Below are positions 18,191 to 28,459 of a stretch of DNA of 64,000 nucleotides, one piece after another. A program made the position numbers and the translations under genes. Location of the stretch: positions 216,826-280,825 of the forward strand of contig JAJFVL010000017.1 in assembly GCA_021371855.1 (NCBI GenBank), read 5' to 3'. The notes beneath the pieces are model-generated. The model ran no database searches. It was given only the letters and a program-made list of their open reading frames with translations, and was not told the DNA's origin. The DNA is from Bacteroidales bacterium. Its GTDB lineage: Bacteria > Bacteroidota > Bacteroidia > Bacteroidales > VadinHA17. Position 1 is the stretch's first letter; each line of letters begins with the position of its first letter.

Positions 18191-19317
18191 TTTCCTGCAA
18201 GCTTTAACACTTCCTCTGCTATTCTGATATCCGCTTCCCTGTCGGCCATTTTCAAAATATTTTCAGAGAGTATTGCTCTTTTAGATTTGTCGTTTATAAG
18301 CTTAATCGCTTCACCTGCCAGCATCTTAACTGCCTGATCGTCCGGAACCATGACAGCAGCGTTCCTGTCTGACAAAGCCATTGCGTTTTTGGTCTGGTGA
18401 TCTTCTGCCACATTTGGAGAAGGTATCAGAATCACAGGTTTACCGACAAGACACAACTCTGAAATGGTGCCAGCTCCGGCCCGCGAAACAATTATGTCTG
18501 CTGCAGCATAAGCAAAGTCCATTCTGTTGATAAAAGCTTGAACCGAAATATTTTCACAGCATGAAACCGAAACAAGTGCATTGACATTCTCAAAATAATA
18601 TTTACCAGTCTGCCACAACCACTGGCAACCTGAGTCCCGAAACATATCAATGTTTTCCGAAAGACTCTTATTAATGCTCCCGGCACCCAGCGATCCTCCC
18701 AGAACAAGTATCACCGGAGAATCAGTTTTCAGATTAAAATATGTTAATGCTTCATTTTTAATACTTTCAAGATTATCGAAATTCTGTCGTACCGGGTTAC
18801 CTGTTTTAATTATCTTTCCTGCCGGGAAATATCGGTCCATCCCGTTGTAAGCAACACAAATAGTTGAAGCTCTTTTTGCAAGAAGTTTATTTGTCACTCC
18901 TGCATAGCTGTTCTGTTCCTGAATAAGGGTAGGGATTCCCATTCTTCCTGCCTGCCAGAGCACAGGTCCGCTGGCGTAACCACCAACACCCACGACAACA
19001 TCCGGCATAAATTCTCTGATAATTTTCTTTGCTATCTTAAGGCTCTTTAAAAGTTTTAAAATAACATCGAAATTCTTAAGTGAGAGACTCCGTTTAATGC
19101 CTTCAACCGGCAATCCGATTATTTTGTAACCTGCGGAAGGGATTTTCTCCATCTCCATTCTTCCTTCTGCACCTACAAAGAGAATCTCTGTCTCAGGATC
19201 AATCTTTCTGAGGGCATTGGCAACAGAGATTGCCGGGAAGATGTGTCCACCGGTACCTCCTCCGCTTATGATGATTTTTTTATGTTGTTGCAGTTCCATA
19301 TATTTTTTCTCCTTCAT
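18187..19317 (-). CDS. murG: UDP-GlcNAc transferase MurG
   Basis: This 376-residue GT-B (GT28) glycosyltransferase adds GlcNAc to lipid I on the inner face of the membrane. It shows GGGTGGHIFPAISVA at the N-terminus, GVGGYASGPVL, LGGSLGAGSIN and the donor-site SRAGAGTISEL. Two in-frame ATGs are possible (19317 and 19299); both overlap the ftsW 3' end, by 38 or 20 bp. The second, just before ELQQHKKIIISGG, is closer to the usual family length. The stop overlaps murC. Confidence 0.97.
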   Translation of the reverse strand: MKEKKYMELQQHKKIIISGGGTGGHIFPAISVANALRKIDPETEILFVGAEGRMEMEKIPSAGYKIIGLPVEGIKRSLSLKNFDVILKLLKSLKIAKKIIREFMPDVVVGVGGYASGPVLWQAGRMGIPTLIQEQNSYAGVTNKLLAKRASTICVAYNGMDRYFPAGKIIKTGNPVRQNFDNLESIKNEALTYFNLKTDSPVILVLGGSLGAGSINKSLSENIDMFRDSGCQWLWQTGKYYFENVNALVSVSCCENISVQAFINRMDFAYAAADIIVSRAGAGTISELCLVGKPVILIPSPNVAEDHQTKNAMALSDRNAAVMVPDDQAVKMLAGEAIKLINDKSKRAILSENILKMADREADIRIAEEVLKLAGK

Positions 19318-20494
19318 CAGAGATCTCCTCTTCTGACAGTTCTTCTTTTTTTATTCTTGCATTAGCCACCCTGCTTACACTCAGTATCGCGCCAAATGAG
19401 AAGCTCATCACCAGGACTGATGTCCTGCCCCAACTCACCATTGGCAATGTTTGTCCGGTCACAGGGAATAATCCGACCGCTACCATCATATTAAGCATAG
19501 CCTGAACGACGATCATCACAGTCAAGCCCATGACCAGAAAAGCAGGAAAAGCAGTTTCACATTTTTTAGCGATTGTAATCCCCCTGAATAGCAATATCAT
19601 ATAAGCCAGGATAAGAGGGATGGCACCAAAAAGCAATCCATATTCTTCAATTATGATAGCAAATATGAAATCGGAATTCGATTGAGGAAGCATGTTTCGC
19701 TGGGTACTTTTTCCGGGTGCTTTTCCAATCAATCCACCGGTTGATATAGCTATCTTTGCCTGATTCGACTGATAATCTCCATCTTCATCAGCTTTTCCGG
19801 AGAAGAAATTTTCTATTCTGTCCTTCCAGACCTGAACTCTGTTACTATCTTTTTTGAACACTGAAAGCAACATGGCAAAAAGTAGGACTCCAGCTACCGC
19901 AAGTCCGACATAAGAAAGAAGGAACTTGAATGGCACCCTGCCTATAAACAGGATTATCATGCATATTCCAAATACCATGACCGCTGTGGAAAGGTTTTCA
20001 GGCATTATTAAACCGCAGACAATGCCCACAGGAAAAATAAAATATTTTGTGACAAGCATGAAATTATTCAGTTCATTCTGATATTTTGCCAGTGAACGGG
20101 CGAGATAAATGACAAGAGCCACCTTTGCCACATCTGAAGTCTGGAGTCTGAATCCGGTTCCCGGAATGACAAGCCAGCGGGTTGCTTCGTTGACCCTTGA
20201 TCCAAAAGCAAAAGTCAGGATCAGCAACCCTACAGAGCATATCAACAGCAATCCGGCTACTGAAAAATATATTCTATATGGCAGATAATGGACAACAACG
20301 ATTATTACCAGACTCAAAATAAGCATAAGGAACTGGCTCCACAGAAAATATGTTGTATTCCCTCCAAAATTTCTGAAGGCCACTCCTACTGAAGAGCTAT
20401 AAACAGCCAGAAGAGAATAGAACATAAAAAGAGCCACAAGACCCCAGATAGCCCTGTCTCCTTTAAATGTTTTTGTCAGCCAACCTTGTTGCAT
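19280..20494 (-). CDS. ftsW: SEDS peptidoglycan polymerase FtsW
   Basis: This 404-residue polytopic protein has about ten membrane helices and SEDS motifs (GFRLQTSDVAKVALVIY, IMPENLSTAVMVF, SNSDFIFAIIIEEYGLLF, GQTLPMVSWG). It polymerises lipid II at the septum with its partner transpeptidase FtsI, encoded upstream in the same cluster. Position between murD and murG supports FtsW rather than RodA. The C-terminal tail is acidic (EELSEEEISDEGE), a cytoplasmic extension. Confidence 0.96.
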   Translation of the reverse strand: MQQGWLTKTFKGDRAIWGLVALFMFYSLLAVYSSSVGVAFRNFGGNTTYFLWSQFLMLILSLVIIVVVHYLPYRIYFSVAGLLLICSVGLLILTFAFGSRVNEATRWLVIPGTGFRLQTSDVAKVALVIYLARSLAKYQNELNNFMLVTKYFIFPVGIVCGLIMPENLSTAVMVFGICMIILFIGRVPFKFLLSYVGLAVAGVLLFAMLLSVFKKDSNRVQVWKDRIENFFSGKADEDGDYQSNQAKIAISTGGLIGKAPGKSTQRNMLPQSNSDFIFAIIIEEYGLLFGAIPLILAYMILLFRGITIAKKCETAFPAFLVMGLTVMIVVQAMLNMMVAVGLFPVTGQTLPMVSWGRTSVLVMSFSFGAILSVSRVANARIKKEELSEEEISDEGEKIYGTATT

Positions 20495-20507
20495 TACAAA
20501 TTGTCGA

Positions 20508-21842
20508 TTAAAGATTTCTCACTGCAGCTTTAAACTGCCGTCCACGGTCTTCATAATTCTTAAAAAGGTCAAAACTTGCACAGCAGGGCGATAAAAGTAC
20601 CGTTTCACCCTTTTTTGCCAGGTAATAAGCTGATCTGACAGCTTCTTCCATAGAAGTGGTCTCCACAATTGTTGCAACCTTATCTTTGAAAGATTCAATA
20701 ATTTTTCTGTTATCCTTGCCAAGGCACACTATTGCTTTTACCTTCTTTCTGACCAATGTGAAAAGTTCAGAATAGTCATTTCCCTTGTCGGTTCCGCCTA
20801 CAATCCATACGACATCATTTTCCATGCATTCGAGAGCATACCAGGCTGAGTTGACATTGGTAGCTTTAGAATCGTTAATAAAATTAATACCGCATACTGT
20901 TATTACCGGCTCCATTCTGTGTTCAATTCCCTGAAAATCGGCAAGACTTTCTCTGATTACCTCCTTGCGGATATTAAGAACTTTGCCGGCAACTGCAGCT
21001 GCCATTGAGTTGTAGGTGTTGTGACGGCCTTTAAGTGCTAATTCATGAATGGTCATAATGCTTGTTTTTTTGGGATAATCAACTATCAATTCGTCGTTTT
21101 CAACATAAGAGGTCATTCCTTCCTTTATTTCATCTGAAAAAGGGAGAAGAGTCATTCCGAAATCCTTTTTTAATAATTCAGCTTTAATTATCGGATCGCC
21201 TTCCCAGTAAATTAAAAAATCCGATTTTGTTTGATTTTGTGTTATTCTGAATTTAGAATCTATATAATTCTGAAGTTTGTGATCGTACCTGTCGAGATGG
21301 TCAGGTGTAATATTCAACAAAACAGCAATGTCAGCTTTAAAATCATACATTCCGTCAAGCTGAAAGCTGCTCAGCTCAATTACATAATAATCGTACGAAC
21401 CTTCAGCTACAGCCATGGCAAAACTGTTCCCGACATTTCCGGTCATGGCCACCTTCTTCCCTGCTTTATTTAATATATGGTATATCAGATTTGTGACTGT
21501 AGTTTTGCCATTGCTCCCAGTGATACAGATTTTCTTTGCATTGGTATATCTTCCGGCAAATTCAATCTCTGATATAATGTGGATACCTTTTTCACGCACG
21601 TTGCAGATTACTGGTGCATCTTCGTGTATTCCGGGACTCTTAATTACCTCATCCGCTGAGAGTATGATTTTTTCACTATGAGTACCTTCCTCCCATTTAA
21701 TCCTGTGATCATCAAGGATTTTCCGGTACAGGTCTTTTATCTGGCCCATATCAGAAACAAACACATCAAATCCTTGCTTCTGGGCAAGCACTGCTGATCC
21801 AACACCACTTTCTCCCGCTCCTAATACTACAATCTTTTTCAT
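20508..21842 (-). CDS. murD: UDP-MurNAc-L-alanine--D-glutamate ligase MurD
   Basis: This 444-residue Mur ligase adds D-Glu to UDP-MurNAc-L-Ala. It has an N-terminal VVLGAGESGVGSAVLA nucleotide fold, ATP loop GSNGKTTVTNLIYH (about residues 112-125), LNITPDHLDRY and INDSKATNVNS (MurD-type), and C-terminal LLSPCCASFDLFKNYEDRG. Gaps of 4 bp to mraY and 13 bp to ftsW fit a single transcript. Confidence 0.97.
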   Translation of the reverse strand: MKKIVVLGAGESGVGSAVLAQKQGFDVFVSDMGQIKDLYRKILDDHRIKWEEGTHSEKIILSADEVIKSPGIHEDAPVICNVREKGIHIISEIEFAGRYTNAKKICITGSNGKTTVTNLIYHILNKAGKKVAMTGNVGNSFAMAVAEGSYDYYVIELSSFQLDGMYDFKADIAVLLNITPDHLDRYDHKLQNYIDSKFRITQNQTKSDFLIYWEGDPIIKAELLKKDFGMTLLPFSDEIKEGMTSYVENDELIVDYPKKTSIMTIHELALKGRHNTYNSMAAAVAGKVLNIRKEVIRESLADFQGIEHRMEPVITVCGINFINDSKATNVNSAWYALECMENDVVWIVGGTDKGNDYSELFTLVRKKVKAIVCLGKDNRKIIESFKDKVATIVETTSMEEAVRSAYYLAKKGETVLLSPCCASFDLFKNYEDRGRQFKAAVRNL

Positions 21843-21846
21843 CTTA

Positions 21847-23103
21847 TTATCTGATCTTGAGTGTCAAAATACTTATAACTGCCAACATTATTGCCACTAT
21901 CCAGAACCGTGTTACAATTTTCGGTTCAGGATATCCCTTCTTCTGATAATGGTGATGGAGAGGGGCCATGAGAAAAATCCTTCTTCCTTCACCATATTTT
22001 TTCTTTGTCCTTTTAAACCATGCGACCTGAATTACTACCGACAGATTCTCAACAAGGAATATCCCGCAAAGGATAGGAATCAACAGCTCTTTTCTTATTA
22101 TTATTGCAAATACAGCTATTATACCTCCGAGCGCCAGGCTTCCGGTATCGCCCATAAAAACCTGTGCCGGGTACGAGTTGTACCAGAGAAAACCTATTGT
22201 AGCACCGATGAAAGCACTTGCGAATATAGCCAACTCTTCAGTTCCCGGTATGTACATTATATTCAAATACTTTGCATATACAATATGGCTCGACACATAG
22301 GCCAGTATACCAAGTGCAGATCCTGTTATTGCAGAAACGCCTGTGGCAAGTCCGTCAAGACCATCAGTAAGGTTTGCTCCGTTTGAGACTGCTGTGACAA
22401 CGAATATTACAACGATAACGAAAACCAGCCATGTCCAGATCTGTCTGTGATCTTCATCTATAAATGATACAAGCCATGAATAATTAAACTCATTATTTTT
22501 AATAAATGGAATAGTGGTTTTTGTCGATTTCCGTTCCATAACAACTTCTCCCTGTGGATAATATGGAGCTGCCGGATCAAGAAGCTCAAGTTTTTCCCTT
22601 GCGGTAAGGTCCGGAATTTTTACTCTCTCCATTATTATGACATCATCGCTTAAGTATAATGTTAATCCTACAATAAGTCCCAGTCCCACCTGACCCACTA
22701 TTTTAAATTTTCCTTCCAGCCCGCTTTTCTGATGTTTGAAAGTTTTTATATAATCATCTATAAAGCCTATCATCCCCAGCCATGCAGTTGTCAGAAGCAT
22801 AAGAATGACATAGATATTATCGAGTTTGGCAAATAGCAAGGTCGGGATAATAATAGATGCAAGGATAATTATTCCGCCCATTGTAGGGGTTCCTTTTTTC
22901 TGGTATTGTTCGTCGAGCCCAAGTTCTCTGACTGTCTCGCCAATCTGTTTTTTCTTAAGAAGGTCTATTATTTTTTTCCCGATAAGCATTGAAATGATCA
23001 GTGACGTAATAACAGCCATTGCCGATCTGAAAGAGATATACGCAAAGACACCTGCTCCCGGGAAATTAATTGTTTCAAGATATTTGAAGAGATAATTAAG
23101 CAT
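21847..23103 (-). CDS. mraY: Phospho-N-acetylmuramoyl-pentapeptide transferase MraY
   Basis: This 418-residue integral membrane enzyme makes lipid I from UDP-MurNAc-pentapeptide and undecaprenyl phosphate. Diagnostic segments are [23 protein letters not shown] (catalytic Asp pair), [15 protein letters not shown] and the [18 protein letters not shown] loop. It is longer than the roughly 360 residues of E. coli MraY. The extra stretch of about 55 residues (180-235) between helices is common in Bacteroidota. Confidence 0.97.
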   Translation of the reverse strand: MLNYLFKYLETINFPGAGVFAYISFRSAMAVITSLIISMLIGKKIIDLLKKKQIGETVRELGLDEQYQKKGTPTMGGIIILASIIIPTLLFAKLDNIYVILMLLTTAWLGMIGFIDDYIKTFKHQKSGLEGKFKIVGQVGLGLIVGLTLYLSDDVIIMERVKIPDLTAREKLELLDPAAPYYPQGEVVMERKSTKTTIPFIKNNEFNYSWLVSFIDEDHRQIWTWLVFVIVVIFVVTAVSNGANLTDGLDGLATGVSAITGSALGILAYVSSHIVYAKYLNIMYIPGTEELAIFASAFIGATIGFLWYNSYPAQVFMGDTGSLALGGIIAVFAIIIRKELLIPILCGIFLVENLSVVIQVAWFKRTKKKYGEGRRIFLMAPLHHHYQKKGYPEPKIVTRFWIVAIMLAVISILTLKIR

Positions 23104-23116
23104 TTAATTCCCTCCT

Positions 23117-24574
23117 TTATTTCATTAGTAAAGCATTTCTCAGTTCCTCTCTGTCGTCGAAGTGATGTTTCACCCCCATTACATCCTGGTAAGTCTCATG
23201 CCCTTTACCGGCAAGCAGTATTACATCGCCCTTATTTGCAAGCATGACAGCTGTTCTTATGGCTACACGTCTGTCGGAAATTCTCAGAGTTTTTCTTTTA
23301 AGCTCCGGAGGTATTCCGGCTTCCATATCATCGAGTATCTTTTCCGGATCTTCAGTTCTGGGATTATCAGAAGTAAGTATTGTTCTGGTGCTTCCTTCTG
23401 CAGAAATAGCAGCCATTTCAGGACGTTTTGTTTTGTCCCTGTCGCCACCGGCTCCGACGACAGTTATAAGCTGAACCCCGCCTTCTCTGATCTTATTTAT
23501 TGTGTCAATAACATTCTGGAGAGCATCGGGAGTATGAGCGTAGTCGACAATACCAGAGATACCACTCTCCGTTTTAACCACTTCCAGACGTCCGGGAACC
23601 GGATGCAAATCGCTTAGTATGGTCAATATCTCTTTTTTCTCAGCGCCAAGTAGCTCCGATGCTGCGTAAACTGCAAGCAGGTTGGATGCATTAAAATCGC
23701 CTATGAATCTTGTCCAGACCTCTTCGCCCTGAATTTTCAATCCCATGCCTTCGAATCCCTGCTCAATGATTCCACAACGGTAATCGGCCATCCCCCTTAC
23801 TGAAAAAGTGTAATGTTTTGCCTTACAGTTTTGAAGCATAACCCGGCCATTCCTGTCATCTATATTAACAAGGGCAAATGAGCCGGAAGGAAGAGCATCG
23901 AAAAACTTTTTCTTTGCTGCAAGATAATTTTCGAAAGTTTTATGATAGTCAAGGTGATCATGAGTGAGGTTTGTAAAGATACCACCGTCAAATTTTAATC
24001 CTGCAATCCGCTGCTGATCAGCCGAATGAGAGCTTACCTCCATAAACGCATAATCGCATCCCTCATCGACCATTTCGGAAAGTAACCGTTGCAGCTGCAC
24101 AGGATCGGGTGTTGTATGTGTTGCAGGAAATTCTTTTCCGTTTACATAGTTGCACACTGTTGAAAATAATCCGCACTTGTAACCTAATCCAAGAAACATC
24201 CTGTAAAGGAGAGTTGCAATTGTGGTCTTGCCATTTGTTCCGGTAACACCGACAAGTTTAATTGAAGATGATGGGTTGCCGTAAAAGTTTGAAGCTGCCA
24301 TTCCAAGGGCTTTTTCTGAGTCACTTGTTTTTATCCAGCATATTCTTTTATCAGGATTTTCAGGGATGACCTCGCAGATAATTGCAGAAGCTCCGGAGAC
24401 AATAGCTGAATTAATAAAATCGTGCCCGTCTGATTTGTATCCCTTTACAGCAACAAACAGCGACCCTTCAATTACCTTACGGGAGTCAAATTCCACATTT
24501 AAAATAGCAGGATTCCGTTCCCCTTCAAGAGAAACAACATCAATCCCCTGTAATAATTCTTCTATCTTCATCAT
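23117..24574 (-). CDS. murE: UDP-MurNAc-tripeptide synthetase MurE
   Basis: This 485-residue Mur ligase adds the third stem residue. Seen are TGTNGKTTIATLL (about 110-122), EVSSHSADQQR, THDHLDYHKTF and VDYAHTPDALQNV. SDNPRTEDP contains the DNPR motif that recognises meso-diaminopimelate, so this organism should have mDAP-type peptidoglycan. The gene starts one base after ftsI ends. Two adjacent ATGs are possible. Confidence 0.97.
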   Translation of the reverse strand: MMKIEELLQGIDVVSLEGERNPAILNVEFDSRKVIEGSLFVAVKGYKSDGHDFINSAIVSGASAIICEVIPENPDKRICWIKTSDSEKALGMAASNFYGNPSSSIKLVGVTGTNGKTTIATLLYRMFLGLGYKCGLFSTVCNYVNGKEFPATHTTPDPVQLQRLLSEMVDEGCDYAFMEVSSHSADQQRIAGLKFDGGIFTNLTHDHLDYHKTFENYLAAKKKFFDALPSGSFALVNIDDRNGRVMLQNCKAKHYTFSVRGMADYRCGIIEQGFEGMGLKIQGEEVWTRFIGDFNASNLLAVYAASELLGAEKKEILTILSDLHPVPGRLEVVKTESGISGIVDYAHTPDALQNVIDTINKIREGGVQLITVVGAGGDRDKTKRPEMAAISAEGSTRTILTSDNPRTEDPEKILDDMEAGIPPELKRKTLRISDRRVAIRTAVMLANKGDVILLAGKGHETYQDVMGVKHHFDDREELRNALLMK

Positions 24575-24575
24575 T

Positions 24576-26687
24576 TCACATATTCATCTCAAGTGAAACC
24601 ACAGTGTTTTCATTATATCGGGCTCCATGTTCCGGAGATTGCCTCAGTACTTTTCCTTTGCCGCTGTATCTGACCCTTAGCCCCGAATTCTCAAGAAGGT
24701 AAATTGCATCCCTGAGGCTCATTCCTCTTACATCAGGAACAAGTCCGCTCTGCAATTTCACCCCTGCCAGCTTTATTGTATCGCCACTTTCACGTGTAGC
24801 AACCCAATCGTTGCGTGATGTCCGTTTATACCGGACCTCCATATTTCTTAGTACTTCGTTGATATCAGCTCTGTAGCCATTACCGGCATCCGGAGCATTT
24901 ACCGTCTTATCTTCTTTATTTTCAGCCTTGTAATCACGGAAGAAGGTGGTTGCATATACCTTATCGGAGATCTCTTTAAAGACCGATCCTGCTACGATGT
25001 TTCCATAATAGACTCCATTCGAGGGAGAATTAACAACCACTATGCATGAGTACAGGGGGTTTTCAGCGGGAAAGTATCCGACAAAAGAGGCCTGGTAGGA
25101 TATCGTTCTGTCATGTCTGTATCCCAGTTTATCCTTTGCTATCTGCGCCGTACCTGTTTTTCCTGCAATTCTGTAATTGGGATTTTTCAGATTAACGGCA
25201 GTACCATGTTCGACAACTCCTTCCATCATCTTTTTTGCTTTCCTGATAGTTGAGTGAGATGCAATAGCATTGATGATCACATCAGGTTCATAATGCTTAA
25301 TGATTGTCCCGTTACGTAATATGCCGGTTACAAACCGGGGGCGCATCATTTTACCATCGTTTGCGACGGCATTATAAAATGTCAGTATCTGCAGTGGAGT
25401 CATCTGCACTTCATATCCATGCGACATCATCGGAAGGGTAACTCCCGACCATAGTTTATCACCCGGATACCTTATCAGCGGAGTTCCCTCACCTTTCAGC
25501 TGAATACCGAGTTTCTCATTCAGCCTCATTGCATAAAGCCTGTTTACGAAATCCTTAGGATTGTTCTTATAATGTTCATATATGATTTTCGATGTACCGA
25601 CGTTGGATGATTTTTCAAAAACTTCTTTTACAGTTATCTTGCCGTATCCTTCTTCTTTGGTATCCTTTATGACCTTGTCGAAAAACTTAACGCTTCCTGT
25701 TCCGGTATCGACCATATCACTTGTGTCGATCACACCATCTTCAAGAGCAGCCATTAGTGCAGGAAGTTTAAAAGTAGATCCCGGTTCTGTACTTTCTCCA
25801 ACAGCATAATTATATGTCTCGTGATAATCTCCGTCATTTCCGAGTTCAAGATTGGCCATTGCTTTAATATCGCCGGTTTCCACTTCCATAAGGACAGCAC
25901 AACCATGATCAGCATTATATTTCCGGAGTTGATTCAATAATGCAGTTGATGCCACATCCTGCATGTCAACATCCAACGTTGAAATCACATCGTTTCCATC
26001 GTGTGATGCTACGCTGTTTGCATTTTCAACCATAATCCAGTCACCTCCGGTAAGCCTTTGCTTTACAACCACTCCGTTTTTTCCCCCAAGGTCCTTATCA
26101 AAAGCTCCCTCTATGCCAACCTCGTTCCCATCGCCAATGTTGAGATAACCTATGGTACGTGCAGCCAGATCACTATTCGGAAGAATTCTTCTGTTTTCAG
26201 CCTGGTACACCAGTCCTCCCCTGTATTGTCCTTCTTTGAAAATCGGTAATTCTTTAAGTTTTCTAAGAGTTTCATAGTCCACTTTCCGTTGAATAAGGAA
26301 ATAACGGTCTCCCCTCTTTCTGGCCTGGGTTATGACAGATTTCCACCCGTCTGCAGATCTTTCACCTAATAAGCGTGCCAATCCTGCTGATAATCCGTTT
26401 ATCCCGTTTGCCCATGTACCGGCTCTCATTCCGCTGCTTCTGGTATCCATATATATCGTATAATATGGTACAGAGCTTGCAAGAAGACGTCCGTCGCATG
26501 CAAGTATGTCTCCACGGGTTGCGGGCATCTCCGCAGTTTTAAAGACATATTTTTCACTCATTTCCAGCCATTTACCACGCTGAACATATTGAAGGATAAG
26601 GATACGGATAAGCAAAGCAGCAGCTAACAAGGCAATTACAAAATATACAATGCCGCTTCGCCAAACTATTTCATCCCTTACTGCCAT
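24576..26687 (-). CDS. ftsI: Septal penicillin-binding protein FtsI with PASTA domain
   Basis: This 703-residue class B PBP cross-links septal peptidoglycan. A single N-terminal membrane helix (about 13-32) is followed by the PBP dimerisation domain (55-220; RGDILACDGRLLASS). The transpeptidase domain carries SxxK (EPGSTFKLPA), SxN (KSSNVGTS) and KTG (AGKTGTAQIA). A C-terminal PASTA domain (about 640-703, LVPDVRGMSLRDAIYLLENS) is present; it is absent from E. coli FtsI but common in Bacteroidota and Firmicutes. It is immediately downstream of ftsL. Confidence 0.97.
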   Translation of the reverse strand: MAVRDEIVWRSGIVYFVIALLAAALLIRILILQYVQRGKWLEMSEKYVFKTAEMPATRGDILACDGRLLASSVPYYTIYMDTRSSGMRAGTWANGINGLSAGLARLLGERSADGWKSVITQARKRGDRYFLIQRKVDYETLRKLKELPIFKEGQYRGGLVYQAENRRILPNSDLAARTIGYLNIGDGNEVGIEGAFDKDLGGKNGVVVKQRLTGGDWIMVENANSVASHDGNDVISTLDVDMQDVASTALLNQLRKYNADHGCAVLMEVETGDIKAMANLELGNDGDYHETYNYAVGESTEPGSTFKLPALMAALEDGVIDTSDMVDTGTGSVKFFDKVIKDTKEEGYGKITVKEVFEKSSNVGTSKIIYEHYKNNPKDFVNRLYAMRLNEKLGIQLKGEGTPLIRYPGDKLWSGVTLPMMSHGYEVQMTPLQILTFYNAVANDGKMMRPRFVTGILRNGTIIKHYEPDVIINAIASHSTIRKAKKMMEGVVEHGTAVNLKNPNYRIAGKTGTAQIAKDKLGYRHDRTISYQASFVGYFPAENPLYSCIVVVNSPSNGVYYGNIVAGSVFKEISDKVYATTFFRDYKAENKEDKTVNAPDAGNGYRADINEVLRNMEVRYKRTSRNDWVATRESGDTIKLAGVKLQSGLVPDVRGMSLRDAIYLLENSGLRVRYSGKGKVLRQSPEHGARYNENTVVSLEMNM

Positions 26688-26692
26688 AGTTC

Positions 26693-27052
26693 TTACTTCC
26701 TGCTAACTATCAGTTTATATGGAGGAGTTTTCAACTCCTCCAGACCAAGTCCCCGCTCACTGACGATCCTGTACACTTCCGACTGTCTGCTGAGACGCAT
26801 CAGATCGGCTGATGTTGAAAGTGCCTCGGATTTCAGGTCTCTCACTTCTGTTTGGAGTTTTGTCGATTCTCTTGTGATCTTTTCAGCATGAAACCTGTTA
26901 CCAATATAAACAGCAGCCAAAAATACAACCAGCGATATATACCCAAGATTCTTAAGTATGATCTTTTCAGATACCATGCTTCCGCTCAGGAGTTCCTTCA
27001 TGAAACTTCCTGTTGTCACTTGTTTTTCTTTATTTTCCTTTTTGTCAGTCAT
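26693..27052 (-). CDS. ftsL: FtsL-like divisome protein
   Basis: This 119-residue bitopic protein has a charged cytoplasmic N-terminus rich in Lys and Glu, one membrane helix (about 34-50) and a periplasmic coiled coil (about 52-85, STKLQTEVRDLKSEAL). A SERGLGLEELKTPPYKLIV tail follows. Primary sequence is poorly conserved in FtsL, but size, topology and position between rsmH and ftsI (gaps of 3 and 5 bp) identify it. It would assemble with FtsB and FtsQ to activate FtsWI. Confidence 0.88.
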   Translation of the reverse strand: MTDKKENKEKQVTTGSFMKELLSGSMVSEKIILKNLGYISLVVFLAAVYIGNRFHAEKITRESTKLQTEVRDLKSEALSTSADLMRLSRQSEVYRIVSERGLGLEELKTPPYKLIVSRK

Positions 27053-27055
27053 TTA

Positions 27056-27952
27056 TCAAATCTTTTCAGCTATTCTGAGCCTTGCGCTTCTTGATCTCTT
27101 ATTTGCCGCTATCTCTTCATCTCCCGGAGTGGTACCTTTCTTGTTTATTATCCTGAATGGCGTTTCAATATTCCCGTAGAAGTCTTTTTTCTCTTCTCCT
27201 TCAAAATTGCCTGACTTCATAAAATTTTTAACCAGCCGGTCTTCAAGTGAATGATAAGTTATTACAACAAGCCTTCCGCCCGGGTTAAGAACTGATAAAG
27301 CCTGTACGAGCATCTCCTTCAGATAATCAATTTCATGATTCACAGCTATTCTCAAAGCCTGAAATACTTTTGCATAAAACTTATGTTCCTGTCTGAAAGG
27401 GGCCAGATTTCCTATAGCGGTGACTATATCATTTACAGATGCAAGCGGTCTTCTAATCCGTGCTGCAACAATTTCTTCAGCAATCCTCCTTGAATTTGTA
27501 AGCTCACCGAATTTGTAAAACATATCTGCAAGGGATTTCTCCTCAAGTTTATTCAGTAAGTCGGCAGCTGTTACCTGTCCGCTTTTATTCATTCTCATAT
27601 CAAGAGGTGCATCCTGTCTGAATGTAAATCCTCTTTCCGGTTCATCAAACTGATGGAATGAAACACCCAGATCGGCTATCAGGCCATCAACTGACCTGAT
27701 ATTATTGAACATTAGATTATTTTTCAGGAACCGGAAATTCTGGTCAAGAAAAAGCAATCTCCCGTCTGATGGAACATTCGACCTGGCATCCTCATCCTGA
27801 TCAAATGCAATTAATCGTCCAGTCTTAAGCCTTTTCAAAATCTCCATTGAATGCCCGCCTCCTCCAAAAGTAACATCGACATAAGTCCCGTCAGGTCTGA
27901 TATTCAGCCCTTCAATACTCTCTTTAAGCAGTGCGGGAATATGATATACCAT
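27056..27952 (-). CDS. rsmH: 16S rRNA m4C1402 methyltransferase RsmH
   Basis: This 298-residue SAM-dependent enzyme (formerly MraW) methylates N4 of C1402 in 16S rRNA. It has VDVTFGGGGHSMEILKRL (SAM loop, near residue 25), DLGVSFHQFDEPERGFTFR, and FQALRIAVNHE with GGRLVVITYHSLEDR, all characteristic. Five bases separate it from mraZ and three from ftsL, the canonical order. Confidence 0.97.
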   Translation of the reverse strand: MVYHIPALLKESIEGLNIRPDGTYVDVTFGGGGHSMEILKRLKTGRLIAFDQDEDARSNVPSDGRLLFLDQNFRFLKNNLMFNNIRSVDGLIADLGVSFHQFDEPERGFTFRQDAPLDMRMNKSGQVTAADLLNKLEEKSLADMFYKFGELTNSRRIAEEIVAARIRRPLASVNDIVTAIGNLAPFRQEHKFYAKVFQALRIAVNHEIDYLKEMLVQALSVLNPGGRLVVITYHSLEDRLVKNFMKSGNFEGEEKKDFYGNIETPFRIINKKGTTPGDEEIAANKRSRSARLRIAEKI

Positions 27953-27957
27953 TTTAT

Positions 27958-28419
27958 TTAAGGCTCGTTTGTACTTCCACCCATCAGTTTTTCAGCGAGT
28001 TCGGCGAAATCGTCTGCTGCCAGATCAATTTTATCGTAAACATCTGCTGCCCATATCTCGATACGGCCATCCTGACCAGCAAGAACAACATCCTTCTCAG
28101 CTCCTACCAGATCCAATAATCTTTTCGGAACCAGAAGCCGGTTGCTGTTATCAAGCGAGAGTTCCGCTGTTCCTTTGAAAAAATTTCGCAGAAACATATT
28201 ATGCTCACGGTTATAGGGATTAATTCTTTTTCTAATTTTGTCAATCTGTCTGTTCCAGTCTTCAATGGAATAGAGAACAAGACAATTCTCGAAGATATCC
28301 TTCCTTACCACAAAATGATCCTGTGCTTCAGCAGGCAACTGCTTTTTGAATGCCATCGGAAGAATTATTCTTCCTTTAACATCAACTTTGCATGCGTAAT
28401 CACCTATAAATGTGGCCAT
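27958..28419 (-). CDS. mraZ: Transcriptional regulator MraZ
   Basis: This 153-residue protein has two SpoVT-AbrB-like MraZ domains: DVKGRIILPMAFKKQLP (residues 13-29) and LDNSNRLLVPKRLLDLVG (about 89-106). The DxxGR and DxxxR motifs are those that contact DNA. MraZ forms a ring and represses its own dcw promoter in studied bacteria. It is the first gene of the 13-gene cluster, and a matching operator lies 40 bp upstream. The ATG is set by the start of the conserved N-terminus; a purine run (AGAGAGG) touches it. Confidence 0.97.
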   Translation of the reverse strand: MATFIGDYACKVDVKGRIILPMAFKKQLPAEAQDHFVVRKDIFENCLVLYSIEDWNRQIDKIRKRINPYNREHNMFLRNFFKGTAELSLDNSNRLLVPKRLLDLVGAEKDVVLAGQDGRIEIWAADVYDKIDLAADDFAELAEKLMGGSTNEP

Positions 28420-28459
28420 CCTCTCTTTTCTAATTAAAGGGCTAAAATAAACAATATTT